46,357 bases of DNA from Ruminococcus turbiniformis (GCF_020687545.1 NZ_JAJEQX010000029.1:1-46357), one strand, 5' to 3'; positions 23,787 to 32,542 are shown, counted from the stretch's first letter. The notes: generated by a model not told the origin, from the letters alone. Numbers and translations are program-made.

Positions 23787-23818
23787 CAAAAGCCGCCACT
23801 CGAAACAAGTGACGGCTT
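23787..23818 (-). terminator. Hairpin upstream of parA
   Basis: Minus strand AGCCGTCACT / AGTGGCGGCT with a 7-nt loop, followed by TTTTGTCATTT. It looks like a terminator or leader attenuator just before the parA operon, close to where base composition changes. Confidence 0.6.
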
Positions 23819-23875
23819 CGCCTAAATCCAATATTCTACTGTGCTTGAAATCAAAAGGCTTTGAGTTCCTTTCTG

Positions 23876-24256
23876 CTATTCATTTGTCGTTAATGAAACA
23901 CCCCCTATAATTCGACTTATTTCAGTATGATTTTTCGGTTTGGAAAAGGATGAAAAAACCAGACTGAAAACCTCAAAACCCTTGATTCTACGGGGCTTTT
24001 CCGGTTTGTCGTAATTATACCGTAAGGGCAAATCCATGCGTGCCCGTAGATCTGCTCCTGTCAGATCGGCATCAGAGAAATTAACACCATACATGAAAGC
24101 CTCGTGAAACCGGGCATTTTTTAAGTTGCATAATGATAAATTGGCTCCACGCATATCTGCCCCGCTGAAATCTACTCCGCAAAGGTCCATGTTGCTAAGA
24201 TTGGCTCCTGCCAAGGAGTCCAAGTGCAAAGTTTTTCTTAATTCCTGGTGATTCAT
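23876..24256 (-). CDS. Pentapeptide-repeat protein
   Basis: A 126-residue protein begins MNHQELRKTLHLDSL after a GGAGGACAC site. Residues about 15-75 are pentapeptide repeats (AGANLSNMDLCGVDFSGADM, RGANLSLCNL, FSDADLTGADLRARM), which fold as a right-handed beta helix. The C-terminal 50 residues are unrelated and basic (KPEKPRRIKGFEVFSLVF). It lies just past the ICE parA gene and could have been altered at its 3' end by ICE insertion. Function unknown; some relatives protect gyrase. Confidence 0.75.
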   Translation of the reverse strand: MNHQELRKTLHLDSLAGANLSNMDLCGVDFSGADMRGANLSLCNLKNARFHEAFMYGVNFSDADLTGADLRARMDLPLRYNYDKPEKPRRIKGFEVFSLVFSSFSKPKNHTEISRIIGGVSLTTNE

Positions 24257-24483
24257 ATAAGTGTCCTCCTTTTTTATTTAAAAAAATATGGAGGAATTCC
24301 ACTTAAAAAAAAGTGGAGAAGCATATGGTTTTTGTACTATGATAAAAACCAAAATAAAAAATTAATTTTTTTTACGCGGCAGAAGTTCTTCAGAGCGGAA
24401 TCATATTTTGTACATACGTCTGATCTTCTTTTCTTAAATATGGAATACTTTTGTATTGTACCTCTGATCTCCCGGAAAGGCGA

Positions 24484-24512
24484 AAAAACAGGGGCCATAA
24501 ATGGTCCCTGCT
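24484..24512 (-). terminator. Intrinsic terminator after the 24520 gene
   Basis: Minus strand GCAGGGACCAT-TTAT-GGCCCCTGTTTTTT, directly after the stop of 24520-25164. The strong stem and T-run make it a convincing rho-independent terminator. Confidence 0.85.
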
Positions 24513-24519
24513 TCTGCAA

Positions 24520-25164
24520 TCAGCCTTTTACAATTGTTTTCGGGTCGATACAGTAGAACTCTATTTCAGCCCGCTCCTTTATTTTGGCGTGGTCTTCACC
24601 ATTATAGCGCGCTATCCTGTAACGGTTGGAAAAGCCATCTGCCGGCAGCAGATATACCGCTGTCCTGTCTCCCACCAATGAGAGAGCCTCGTATATAGGG
24701 GCAATAGGTTTTTGCTGAAATACTTGGCTCAAAGTCATAACAATCTCATAGGATCCGTCATACATGTCTGCCTCATAGAATGCGACAAGATCTAACTGGA
24801 AAATCGATAAATATGGGTTCCCATACGTTTCAGGATTGGAAAGCCTCGCTTCAATATACTCCGGGCCGTCTACACCCCGCTGCCTGAAGCCCAGGAATGT
24901 GGTGTATTCAAAATCAGCCATGGTAGCCATTTTCTTCTCTACTTCCTCCAGAAAACTTTCCCATGAGATAAACAGGTCAGAAGCATAAGATGTTGTGACT
25001 GTCCCCGCTTCCTGAATCAGTCTGGTGAGGATTGAGGAATAATTGATAAAATGATCCAGCTGTTTCTTGTCATCAATCCTGTATTCCCCGTTACTTCGTA
25101 ACTGCGTGGTGATGAGTTTCTTTCCCGCAAACCGTTTTTTCAGTTTTTCCGTTGCTGTTGCCAT
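24520..25164 (-). CDS. Hypothetical protein of the accessory region
   Basis: A 214-residue protein starts MATATEKLKKRFAGKKLITT after AGGAGGTATCTGAT. I do not recognise its family. It is soluble by appearance, with a helical middle (SWESFLEEVEKKMATMADFE) and a mixed C-terminus (EALSLVGDRTAVYLLPADGF). A short acidic end ERAEIEFYCIDPKTIVKG follows. It has its own terminator and its own ribosome binding site, like its neighbours. No catalytic motif is evident. Confidence 0.7.
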   Translation of the reverse strand: MATATEKLKKRFAGKKLITTQLRSNGEYRIDDKKQLDHFINYSSILTRLIQEAGTVTTSYASDLFISWESFLEEVEKKMATMADFEYTTFLGFRQRGVDGPEYIEARLSNPETYGNPYLSIFQLDLVAFYEADMYDGSYEIVMTLSQVFQQKPIAPIYEALSLVGDRTAVYLLPADGFSNRYRIARYNGEDHAKIKERAEIEFYCIDPKTIVKG

Positions 25165-25371
25165 ATCAGATACCTCCTATTTTCTTTTGGAAAAATATGA
25201 GAAAATCTTCATGTGAAAATTATTGAATGTGATCGGAAAAGGGGAAACGGAAACAACTGAAAATAAACTTGATAATCTTTTTTTCTGCTATTATATAAGA
25301 CGAGATGGAAAAAAATTTCATCAGTCTTTCTACGATTAGCCGTATTATCACACCCCAAATACAGCTATTTT

Positions 25372-25617
25372 TTAATCGATTTCGGGCTCGTCAAATTCTA
25401 ACGTGAGGTATTTAAACCGATCATCCGCCCATATCCTTATGACCTTCCCTCTCCTTGTCATTAAGCGTTCTCTTAAAGAGAAATTTCCACTTGCTCCCCA
25501 GGAATGTTCGAGCAGGTACCAATAAGATGTAGGGAGCTTTTGCTCCGTTACTTCCAGATAATCTCCCACTTTGCAGCAATCCGGATTTTCAGTCGTAAAG
25601 TCCATAGTTCTAACCAT
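25372..25617 (-). CDS. Small hypothetical protein
   Basis: An 81-residue protein starts at MVRTMDFTTENPDCCKVGDY, five bases after GGGAGGGG. The pattern KVGDYLEVTEQKL... and RRGKVIRIWADDRFKYLTLEF suggests a small beta barrel, but no family is recognised. It is in the same orientation as its neighbours. Downstream 25165-25371 holds no gene, only AT-rich sequence with a plus-strand promoter-like TTGATA...TATATA at about 25269-25297. Confidence 0.6.
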   Translation of the reverse strand: MVRTMDFTTENPDCCKVGDYLEVTEQKLPTSYWYLLEHSWGASGNFSLRERLMTRRGKVIRIWADDRFKYLTLEFDEPEID

Positions 25618-25701
25618 AAATGCCCCTCCCTTCATGAATTCTTTGGCATTATACCAAATTTCCTGCTATTATTCCAGCTTAAGAGTCATGTTACGAAGAA
25701 A

Positions 25702-25730
25702 CAAAAAAGGACGCACTTGCATCCTCTTTT
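25702..25730 (-). terminator. Intrinsic terminator after the Zn-ribbon gene
   Basis: Minus strand GGATGC-AAGT-GCGTCC followed by TTTTTTG. It ends the transcript of 25776-25988. Confidence 0.75.
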
Positions 25731-25775
25731 GTCTGATTTTTGTATTTGGAATCCTTACAAACGACTATTGTATAT

Positions 25776-25988
25776 TTACTGGATGTCCGGGATGTCATCC
25801 CAGTCCCCATACTCCCGATTGCAGCTTGTACATGTATACGGACCATATGGATTTCCAGAATCGTAAATGCTGGCATCAGCTGTAGCAAAAGCGTTACGGA
25901 CAAATTCATTGTCTCCGTCAACAACAATGTCCAGCCGGCAAACCTGGTGAGCATAAAAAGTGGTGTTTCCACATACACACTTCTTCAC
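25776..25988 (-). CDS. Small zinc-ribbon-like protein
   Basis: A 70-residue protein probably starts at GTG 25988 (VKKCVCGNTTFYAHQVCRL), preceded by AGGAGGTGAGGCT. Two Cys pairs, CVCGN at the N-terminus and CTSCNREYGDWDD at the C-terminus, can form a zinc ribbon. The middle VVDGDNEFVRNAFATADASI is polar. No named family is recognised. It lies 11 nt after the stop of 26000-26536, so the two genes form an operon. Confidence 0.65.
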   Translation of the reverse strand: MKKCVCGNTTFYAHQVCRLDIVVDGDNEFVRNAFATADASIYDSGNPYGPYTCTSCNREYGDWDDIPDIQ

Positions 25989-25999
25989 AGCCTCACCTC

Positions 26000-26536
26000 C
26001 TAAGCACAATGCCCGTATATGCGGGCCACATCTTTTGCCAGCGACCTGGTGTACTTGTTGACCGTGCTGCGGGGAATTGCATCACCATAGTAGACACGGG
26101 TCGTAAATTTTTCAATATTATCCATGTCCTTTATTTCCCGGTACATATAGTAGTTTGTTCCATCGTGATGGGTTTCTTCGCCGATGATGTCGAGGCCATT
26201 GCAGTACCATTTACACTCGCTCTGCCCATTTACAGTGGACTGAAAAATATCTTTAATATTACCAGATTCGATAATTTTATATCCCTTTTTCCGCCCATTC
26301 CACAATCCCAAGTCAGCGATGACAAGGATCGGGTTCTTAAGCTCGATATCTAAATTTACCCGTTCATCTTCCAAATACATCTCATTGGCTTCGTGTGCAG
26401 CTTCATATGCAGCCTCCTCTGGGTTGCGTCCCTCGTAAAAATCCGGATGTAATTCCTTATCCTCTGCCAAGAATGACTTCCAACCATCTTCCTCCAGGTC
26501 GATCTGTGAATCCCAAATTACAAATTTTTTTACCAT
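26000..26536 (-). CDS. Hypothetical acidic protein
   Basis: A 178-residue protein starts MVKKFVIWDSQIDLEEDGWK after AGGAGGAAGACACT; an ATG nine codons earlier lies before the ribosome binding site. The N-terminal half is acidic and helical (NPEEAAYEAAHEANEMYLED), and the C-terminal half is mixed, with a basic end (TRSLAKDVARIYGHC). No family is recognised. Probably co-transcribed with the zinc-ribbon gene downstream. Confidence 0.65.
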   Translation of the reverse strand: MVKKFVIWDSQIDLEEDGWKSFLAEDKELHPDFYEGRNPEEAAYEAAHEANEMYLEDERVNLDIELKNPILVIADLGLWNGRKKGYKIIESGNIKDIFQSTVNGQSECKWYCNGLDIIGEETHHDGTNYYMYREIKDMDNIEKFTTRVYYGDAIPRSTVNKYTRSLAKDVARIYGHCA

Positions 26537-27141
26537 AGTGTCTTCCTCCTTTTTTGTATTCATGACAAAAATGGCGAAAACGATAGATTAAAAATTTCGA
26601 GCAGCTTTCACTGCTTACAACCAGCCGATCCGGAACAAAGCGGCTTCTGAGTTCATTAAACGTTTCCAGCAGCATGCAATCCAAATACGATCGAAAGAAA
26701 AAGTTTCTGTCGCCTGAATTTAGGGCTGTCGCTATTTGCGGCAGCCCTATAACATAAGGAAATATATATGCCGGAAACGGGAACGGCAATCATGTGTATC
26801 AGTATATATCTGAACACCCGTTTCATGAGCGGGGGAGAGGGGAACCGTCCCGCTCATTTATAATATGGTAGAATCCATCTTGCCTGGAGGGCTTGACTTT
26901 TTCCCTTTTTTTGTTAAGATAAACCATGCAAGGAAAATGTCCCATTTCATTTTCCTTTTATTTTTTGAGCTGTATCTCCTATCCAGATATGGCTCATTTT
27001 TTCACAAGTTGTAAAAAGTTTGTCTCTCTGATCCCCACTCTATAAGAACGGGGATATCATGCGTTATGGATTTTGTTTCAGCGAAAAACCCTGTTTATAT
27101 AGCGGCCATTTCAGATATCAACCACCTTTTATGCAGTATCT
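26537..27141. other. 605-nt intergenic stretch with a strong hairpin
   Basis: No credible gene is seen. A perfect-looking stem AGGGCTG(T)CGC / GCG(G)CAGCCCT lies at 26722-26748 without an adjacent T-run. The rest is AT-rich and may hold promoters for the genes at 26536, but no clear -35/-10 pair stands out. Confidence 0.5.
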
Positions 27142-27171
27142 AAAAAAAGGACCATTTCTGGTCCTTTTTTT
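27142..27171. terminator. Bidirectional terminator after the methyltransferase gene
   Basis: AAAAAAAGGACC-ATTTCT-GGTCCTTTTTTT, 8 nt after the minus-strand stop at 27179. Confidence 0.88.
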
Positions 27172-27178
27172 ATGAATG

Positions 27179-28969
27179 TTATGCTGTCATTTCTGACTCC
27201 TGTCCCGGGAGCATCAGGATCTGTTTTTCCGAAAACAGGTACTTCTGAGGCTGTGCCAGAACTTTTGCATATTCTTCTTTTCCCTGGAAGGAATCGATTA
27301 CTTCCTGCTCTTCCCGGGACATTTCCTCATACTTCGCTTTCCCATATGCCGGCGGCAGCCACCCACGGTTCTGTGCTGCAAAAATGTTAAACCGGTCAAA
27401 CAGCTCCTGACAGCGGAATGTGATATGCACAGTACCTTTCTTGTACAAAGAGATATCGAAATATTTGAACGGGATATTACGGGTCTTGTCAGCATCAAGT
27501 GCAGCCTTCAGAGTAGATTCCAGATCCACCTGTTGTGTCATGCCACCATCCAGATAGTTTAATGCTTTTTCCATGTCTGATAAAAGAGCATAGATCGCAT
27601 ACATGTCAAAATGGTTGCCCCATTGTGACCAGATGCTGTATCCAGGGATAATACACTTCCTGTCAAGCTTATAGGCTTTGTTGGTCTTCCATCCATTATA
27701 GTAATGTACATTCCCGTTTTCCACAGAATCATTAAACGCATGGTACACAGTGAGTTTATCAAAGAGTTCCATAATGCATTCCTTTGCTCCACTAACCAAC
27801 TCAGACATCATTTCAGTCTTTACCCGGTCAATGTTGTAGCGGGAAAACTCATAGTCTGCCAGTTCATTGAGCATGTTACGGTACTTGCTCTGCAGTTTAC
27901 TGGTCAAAAGTCCGATAAACTGCTTATTTTCAAGAAGGGCCTCCCAATATTTCATACGAACGCCTTTCAAATAATCTTCAACGCTGAAATTCTTTATCTG
28001 CGCACCGCCCTTGGCTATGGCCAGTTCTAAGACGACTTTGTTTTTCCCATTGAATGCCTTGTTCAGGTATCGTTCCATTGCCCAGAATTCTGTAATCAGT
28101 TCTCTCGACGCAGTAACCTCCATGTTATACATTGCTATGGCTGCCTCAATTGGATCTGAGGAGACAAGTTCTGCATAATCATTGTCCTGTTTGAGCTTTT
28201 CCTCCTGTGCCTTCTCCAGACGATCAAAAATTCGGCTTTTCATTTCCTGACGCTGGATATTTATGTAGACAATCGCTGCCTCGACATCCGTCTGCCTCTC
28301 TGCATGCAGGAATGCGCCAGGAAGGTACTCGACCTCCGCATCATACTTCTCTAAGACCTTTTCCAGATCCTTTCTTTCCTGGCTGTATGGGTTTCGGATC
28401 GTCTCCGCATTCAGCAGGCAAACAATCTGCCCACCCATGTACTGAAGAATGCTGACTGCATGAAGAAGATGAGCTGCGCCTCGATCAAAGGGTGGGTTCA
28501 TAACAATTAAATCATAACCGAAAGCAGGACTATAGGTCAGAAAGTCATCATGGACGACCCGGACCAAATCGGTATTATCCAATTTGGCTGCCTCATTAGA
28601 AAGTTCCACATAGCGGTTTAAAACTTCCGGGTTATCGTATTTTTCGTTCCCCATCTTTTTAATCTGGTCCAATTCCTCCAAAAGTTTTGACTCAGATTCT
28701 TTGATCCCTTCTTCTGTAAAAAGATTTTTCAGGATCCCTCGCAGATTCGGATCGATCTCTACAAGCTCAAGTGTCCAGTTAGTAAATTTCCTTTTCTCGT
28801 TCATAGTCTTCAGTATTTCAACTGCCAGATCACCTTTTCCAGCTGACGGCTCAAGAACATGATAAACTCCTTTGAATTTCACCTTACCAAGCATCCTCCG
28901 TGCGACTTCCTTTGGTGTTGGATAAAAGCCAGATCCTCCATTGTTACAGCAAAGTGTTCTTACATCCAT
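27179..28969 (-). CDS. N6-adenine DNA methyltransferase with DUF4942-like C-terminus
   Basis: A 596-residue protein starts MDVRTLCCNNGGSGFYPTPK after AAGGAGGAAACAAA. SAM motif I is VLEPSAGKGDLAVEIL, the acidic motif is ELVEIDPNL, and the catalytic motif is DLIVMNPPFDRG (NPPF, adenine N6 type). The C-terminal 300 residues include NKQFIGLLTSKLQSKYRN, typical of the DUF4942 proteins of phages and plasmids. It has no restriction partner nearby, so it is likely an orphan methyltransferase for self-protection or regulation. Confidence 0.88.
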   Translation of the reverse strand: MDVRTLCCNNGGSGFYPTPKEVARRMLGKVKFKGVYHVLEPSAGKGDLAVEILKTMNEKRKFTNWTLELVEIDPNLRGILKNLFTEEGIKESESKLLEELDQIKKMGNEKYDNPEVLNRYVELSNEAAKLDNTDLVRVVHDDFLTYSPAFGYDLIVMNPPFDRGAAHLLHAVSILQYMGGQIVCLLNAETIRNPYSQERKDLEKVLEKYDAEVEYLPGAFLHAERQTDVEAAIVYINIQRQEMKSRIFDRLEKAQEEKLKQDNDYAELVSSDPIEAAIAMYNMEVTASRELITEFWAMERYLNKAFNGKNKVVLELAIAKGGAQIKNFSVEDYLKGVRMKYWEALLENKQFIGLLTSKLQSKYRNMLNELADYEFSRYNIDRVKTEMMSELVSGAKECIMELFDKLTVYHAFNDSVENGNVHYYNGWKTNKAYKLDRKCIIPGYSIWSQWGNHFDMYAIYALLSDMEKALNYLDGGMTQQVDLESTLKAALDADKTRNIPFKYFDISLYKKGTVHITFRCQELFDRFNIFAAQNRGWLPPAYGKAKYEEMSREEQEVIDSFQGKEEYAKVLAQPQKYLFSEKQILMLPGQESEMTA

Positions 28970-29074
28970 TTTGTTTCCTCCTTTTTTCGAATTCAGAGGG
29001 AATATGGAAAATAGGGGACAATATTGTTTTTACATTCAATAGCGGAGAGCTGTATTGTTATGTGCTGAATTTAC

Positions 29075-29109
29075 AAAAAAATGAAGGAGCGGCAACTCCT
29101 TCATTTTTT
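29075..29109. terminator. Bidirectional terminator between Rpn-like and methyltransferase genes
   Basis: AAAAATGAAGGAG-CGGCAA-CTCCTTCATTTTTT. Strong symmetrical stem with A and T tracts on both sides. Confidence 0.8.
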
Positions 29110-29198
29110 AAGTTCTTCCAAATCAGATTCCTGATAAGAAATAACCACTATTTATATGTTATCATTCTACCATCAATTTGTCAAATTTTTACATATAA

Positions 29199-29222
29199 GA
29201 AAAAAGGACACCCAAGGTGCCC
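29199..29222 (-). terminator. Intrinsic terminator of the Rpn-like gene
   Basis: Minus strand GGGCACC-TT-GGGTGTCC with one mismatch, then TTTTTTCTT, 13 nt after the stop at 29235. Confidence 0.75.
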
Positions 29223-29234
29223 TGTCATTCACGA

Positions 29235-30113
29235 TCAGCTTTGTTTAACCTGGGATTTGGCCTGCGCAACTTCTTCATCTGTTAAGTCCGCAATTGACTG
29301 TGCATCCGATGGAGAAAAGCCTCTACTAATCATATTCAAGTAAACTTGAATTCCTTTTTCAAGACGGCCCTTCAATTCGCCTGCTGCACGGCCTTTGTTT
29401 TCCACACGGTCTAATACATCACACATGTTTTTGACCTCCTTCCCATCTTCTCGGGCTGAAACTGCTGCCGCTAAGAATCTGTTATCGCCAGTGAAAACAT
29501 CGAAAAATTTCAGGACAGCATCCGAGTGTACCAATTCCTTCCGGCTAGGAACGTACTCTCCCGTCCTTTGCAGTTGAGAAAAATAGTCTGCAATCACCTG
29601 AAAATCGCTGCGGAAATTACTGACCTGATTTTCTGTCAGGAACGGGATGTCTACTACATGAATATTGTAGTCGTTTACATATTCCTGCAGCTCTTCCGGA
29701 ATTTCCAAGCAATCACGGAGCGATTTTGGCCCGGTCCATGGACTGTTGCCATAATACAGGACCAATGTGATCACCGGATACCTGATCCCATCTTTCTTTT
29801 TGGCGATCTGTGAACGGTATGACGCGCCATCGTATGACAAAATACGCAGCGGCATATCCCGATCAACTGCCGTTTGGTTTTCCAAGCCAAAGAGTGCGAA
29901 ACAGGTTTTCCCTTTTTCCCAAAACTTTGCTACGTCCCGCTCCTGCTCATGGAGCTTGGAAGTATCTGCTTTGTACTGAGATTTGGTGCCTATATTCTCC
30001 AACTCATTCTCCCGAACAGTTACTTTTCCGTGGAACAGCAAGCCATTAACAATGTCAGCAAAGACGTCATTATAATCTTCCAGGATCTTCTCTGCGATAT
30101 CTTTCTGTCCCAT
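29235..30113 (-). CDS. Rpn-family PD-(D/E)XK nuclease/putative transposase
   Basis: A 292-residue protein starts MGQKDIAEKILEDYNDVFAD. The N-terminal region with LFHGKVTVRENELENIGTKS, the segment CFALFGLENQTAVDRDMPLR and YPVITLVLYYGNSPWTGPKS are hallmarks of the recombination-promoting nuclease family. The C-terminus ends in a helical acidic segment (SIADLTDEEVAQAKSQV). Family members cleave DNA and are linked to RecA-independent recombination. It is a single gene with its own terminator. Confidence 0.85.
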   Translation of the reverse strand: MGQKDIAEKILEDYNDVFADIVNGLLFHGKVTVRENELENIGTKSQYKADTSKLHEQERDVAKFWEKGKTCFALFGLENQTAVDRDMPLRILSYDGASYRSQIAKKKDGIRYPVITLVLYYGNSPWTGPKSLRDCLEIPEELQEYVNDYNIHVVDIPFLTENQVSNFRSDFQVIADYFSQLQRTGEYVPSRKELVHSDAVLKFFDVFTGDNRFLAAAVSAREDGKEVKNMCDVLDRVENKGRAAGELKGRLEKGIQVYLNMISRGFSPSDAQSIADLTDEEVAQAKSQVKQS

Positions 30114-30294
30114 AGCTTCACCTCGCTTTCCTTGATTTTTCTATATAAATAAACAGGGAAAGCGAATTGCTGTCCCTGGGATTTTCGCGGGACAGCTCTA
30201 GCTGATCCTTATTATTGTCTCCTGTTTTTCGTCGATTTCATTATAATATGAGTTTTTTTGGCTGTCAACTTTCATACCTTATCCCAAAATCCAC

Positions 30295-30927
30295 TTATTC
30301 CTTCTTAGATACGGGATTTGATTTGTTTTTCTGGGTTCTACTTTGTTTTTTGGATCCTGCTGGCAGCGTCAAGGCATCCTTAAGGCTCCAACCATCATTC
30401 ATTCTCTGTGCAAACTCATATTTCCCAATTCCATGAAATTTACACATTTTTCCGATTGACTTAAATTCACGGTTTTCGTGATCCGCAAAAACATAAGGAC
30501 CGCCTTTCGGGTAAGTTAGGGAGTAGCAATATGGCCAGCCGTCTATGTCACGATTATGGAATACGGAAAACGGGATTTTCCAGTAATCACACATCTCCCT
30601 TTTATTTCTAAAAAAATGTCCTTCGTGATCGTATACATAATTATCTCGATTTCCTGGAGTTTCCACACTCCTATTCTTTCGAGGTCTTAGCTTTCCATGA
30701 TTTTTCTCGTATTCTTCTAATGCCCGGAGTACGTCCTCCGGCTCATACTGTTCTACAATCTGGATTACATTCTGCATGTTATCTGGCTTTTGGGATTTCA
30801 AGGTCAAGGCATCTTTTAAGCTCCATCCACGTTTTCTCCGTGCCTGATAGGCAGAATAATTAATTTCCCACGCCTCGCACATTTTCTTTTCATCACTATA
30901 CGCTTTCCCATTGTGATCAATTACCAT
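30295..30927 (-). CDS. Three-repeat protein (GWSLKDALTL modules)
   Basis: A 210-residue protein starts MVIDHNGKAYSDEKKMCEAW after AGGAAGGAAAATTTCA. It contains three copies of a module of about 43 residues: a DHxGxxFxxxxxMC entry, WxIxxxxFxxR, and a GWSLKDALTL exit. They lie at about 1-45, 115-160 and 158-200; the second has a diverged exit (GWPYCYSLTY). Between modules 1 and 2 lies an acidic helix (VEQYEPEDVLRALEEYEKNH). I do not know the family. The modules could bind DNA, as repeats in homing-endonuclease tails do, but this is inference. Confidence 0.72.
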   Translation of the reverse strand: MVIDHNGKAYSDEKKMCEAWEINYSAYQARRKRGWSLKDALTLKSQKPDNMQNVIQIVEQYEPEDVLRALEEYEKNHGKLRPRKNRSVETPGNRDNYVYDHEGHFFRNKREMCDYWKIPFSVFHNRDIDGWPYCYSLTYPKGGPYVFADHENREFKSIGKMCKFHGIGKYEFAQRMNDGWSLKDALTLPAGSKKQSRTQKNKSNPVSKKE

Positions 30928-30952
30928 TGAAATTTTCCTTCCTCTTTTCTTC

Positions 30953-31918
30953 TTATGGATTGCAGCGCCCACAAGGTTCGTATCCCTCATTGATAAGGTC
31001 ATCACGACTGCCGGTGTAAGTCTCCTTATTGTCCTCTGACATATCTGAGACGCTGGAGCAGTCCGGTAAATGGAATTTCATTGTGTTTGTATTCAGAATA
31101 TAGGTATTCTCTTCTGTCTCATTGGAGGCAGTATCAGTTCCACTGCTGGTTGGCCAATTTTCGCCTGTTACATAATTAATTTCAACCCCAGGCTGCACAT
31201 TGTAGCAATATACATTGAAGCAGATCCCATCCCCTTCGTCCTCAACCGACCATGCCTCCATCTGAACGCCGGACGCGACAAGATTACTTCCATCATAGAC
31301 CGGTGTTACACGGTAAAGAACATGGTTTCCCATCTCTGTAACATAGTCTGCCACCATGTTTTCGAATGGGAGCATTCCCTGGACGTTCATATATCGGGTG
31401 CCTGTTATCAGGTTCTTCTCGTTGGCATCCTCCCCCGCAAGCTGGTGACCGATCAAATGGCAGCGGTTGTACAGGTAACCGCCGTCAACAAAGTCATACT
31501 CATTCTGCACCCATCCTGTGGGCGTCACAGAATTGATGTCCTCCCGATCCTCTGTCGGCATCAGCTCTATACAGATATTTGCATAAGCGGCACCGCACCG
31601 CCCCAGGCTATCCAAATCACTATAGGTTTCGAAGGCTTCTGTTGTCTTGTCTGCCTCGTCGAAAACTGGAATATTTCCATTGATCTCTACATATGGGGAT
31701 GAATCGTAGGCTGGGATGTCTTCAAGCAACATGGATGGATCATCCGAACCGGGTCCCTCATTTTCCGTTTCCGTGCTTTCCGTGGCACTTGCAGCCGGTT
31801 CTTCCTGGGATTCTGCCACCTGTGAGACAACAGCTTCCTCCCCCGAACATGCTGCAAGTGAAATTGACAGCATAAGTGCAAGCCACAGTGCTGCAACCTT
31901 ACTGATACATTTTCTCAT
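30953..31918 (-). CDS. Lipoprotein DNA/RNA non-specific endonuclease (EndA-like)
   Basis: A 321-residue exported nuclease starts MRKCISKVAALWLALMLS. The signal peptide has lipobox LAAC at about 20-23, giving a membrane-anchored lipoprotein with a Ser/Thr/Glu-rich stalk (VAESQEEPAASATESTETEN). The nuclease core has YNRCHLIGHQLAGE (the H of HLIGH is the likely catalytic residue) and NLITGTRYMNVQGMLPFE. The C-terminal 45 residues (MKFHLPDCSSVSDMSEDNKE, YEPCGRCNP) form an Ada-like Cys/His motif. It overlaps the upstream gene by 20 nt. It may degrade or process DNA outside the cell. Confidence 0.88.
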   Translation of the reverse strand: MRKCISKVAALWLALMLSISLAACSGEEAVVSQVAESQEEPAASATESTETENEGPGSDDPSMLLEDIPAYDSSPYVEINGNIPVFDEADKTTEAFETYSDLDSLGRCGAAYANICIELMPTEDREDINSVTPTGWVQNEYDFVDGGYLYNRCHLIGHQLAGEDANEKNLITGTRYMNVQGMLPFENMVADYVTEMGNHVLYRVTPVYDGSNLVASGVQMEAWSVEDEGDGICFNVYCYNVQPGVEINYVTGENWPTSSGTDTASNETEENTYILNTNTMKFHLPDCSSVSDMSEDNKETYTGSRDDLINEGYEPCGRCNP

Positions 31919-32309
31919 TTTCCCATATCTCCATCGTGATTTCTTTGTGTGAATTGCCGGAAAATTCTGCTGTGCTTTCCCGTTTCCATTTGTCCAGGGT
32001 AACATCAAGATATATGTCAGCAGGATAGTCCCGATTCCACCGGCAGATAAGCAGTTTTTCTATCCTGTCTTCTATTTCATGCAAAGAGACATTTTCCAGG
32101 AAACACCACTCCCCTGCCCCTGTCCCATGGACCGGATCATCCTCAACTCTGATTTTTGATGGGTCGAACAGTGGCGCTGAATAAGGGGAAACAACCAGCT
32201 TCCCGTTTACTTTTTTCAGTATTTTTTCATAAAGTATCCTGTCCCTACTCTGACGCCGGCCATTAAAGCCTGTTCCCAATCGGTTATCTACACATATGAT
32301 TATATTCAA
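31899..32309 (-). CDS. Small 'CVDNRLGTGFNGRRQSRD' family protein
   Basis: A 136-residue protein starts at TTG 32309 (NIIICVDNRLGTGFNGRRQS) after AAAGGAGGGTATTTT. Its N-terminal motif, CxDxRxGxxFNGRRQSRD, is shared by small Clostridia proteins, sometimes labelled ribonuclease Z without clear basis. The middle, VSLHEIEDRIEKLLICRWNR, is helical. Its 3' end overlaps the endonuclease gene start by 20 nt, so they form an operon. Function uncertain. Confidence 0.65.
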   Translation of the reverse strand: MNIIICVDNRLGTGFNGRRQSRDRILYEKILKKVNGKLVVSPYSAPLFDPSKIRVEDDPVHGTGAGEWCFLENVSLHEIEDRIEKLLICRWNRDYPADIYLDVTLDKWKRESTAEFSGNSHKEITMEIWENEKMYQ

Positions 32310-32496
32310 AAAATACCCTCCTTTACCACCGTTGGCTTTTTGCCAAATATTTGTTTTCTAATAGCATTGTATTACATATTAAGCTCATCAGCAATTTGCT
32401 CACAGGGGCTTCCACACAAACATTATATAGCATGCGCTTATTTTTATCCTCAAAATCCAATGCAAATACACTTTTGTGTTGTTTTTTTGCTGTAAA

Positions 32497-32525
32497 AAAA
32501 CAGGAGCTATAAAAACTCCTGTTTT
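32497..32525. terminator. Intrinsic terminator after the macro-domain gene
   Basis: AAAACAGGAG-CTATAAAAA-CTCCTGTTTT, 18 nt after the minus-strand stop at 32543. Confidence 0.85.
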
Positions 32526-32542
32526 AACTGTCAGAGAATCGC

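Noticed and set aside
25691..25978. 95-codon minus-strand ORF overlapping the Zn-ribbon gene
   Set aside because: The overlapping frame 25776-25988 has the ribosome binding site and Cys pairs; this one runs through the terminator.
26457..26789. 110-codon minus-strand ORF before the acidic protein gene
   Set aside because: It overlaps the real gene in another frame, lacks a ribosome binding site and spans the noncoding hairpin at 26722-26748.
28900..29343. 147-codon plus-strand ORF between Rpn-like and methyltransferase genes
   Set aside because: It crosses two terminators and the ends of both flanking genes in antisense.
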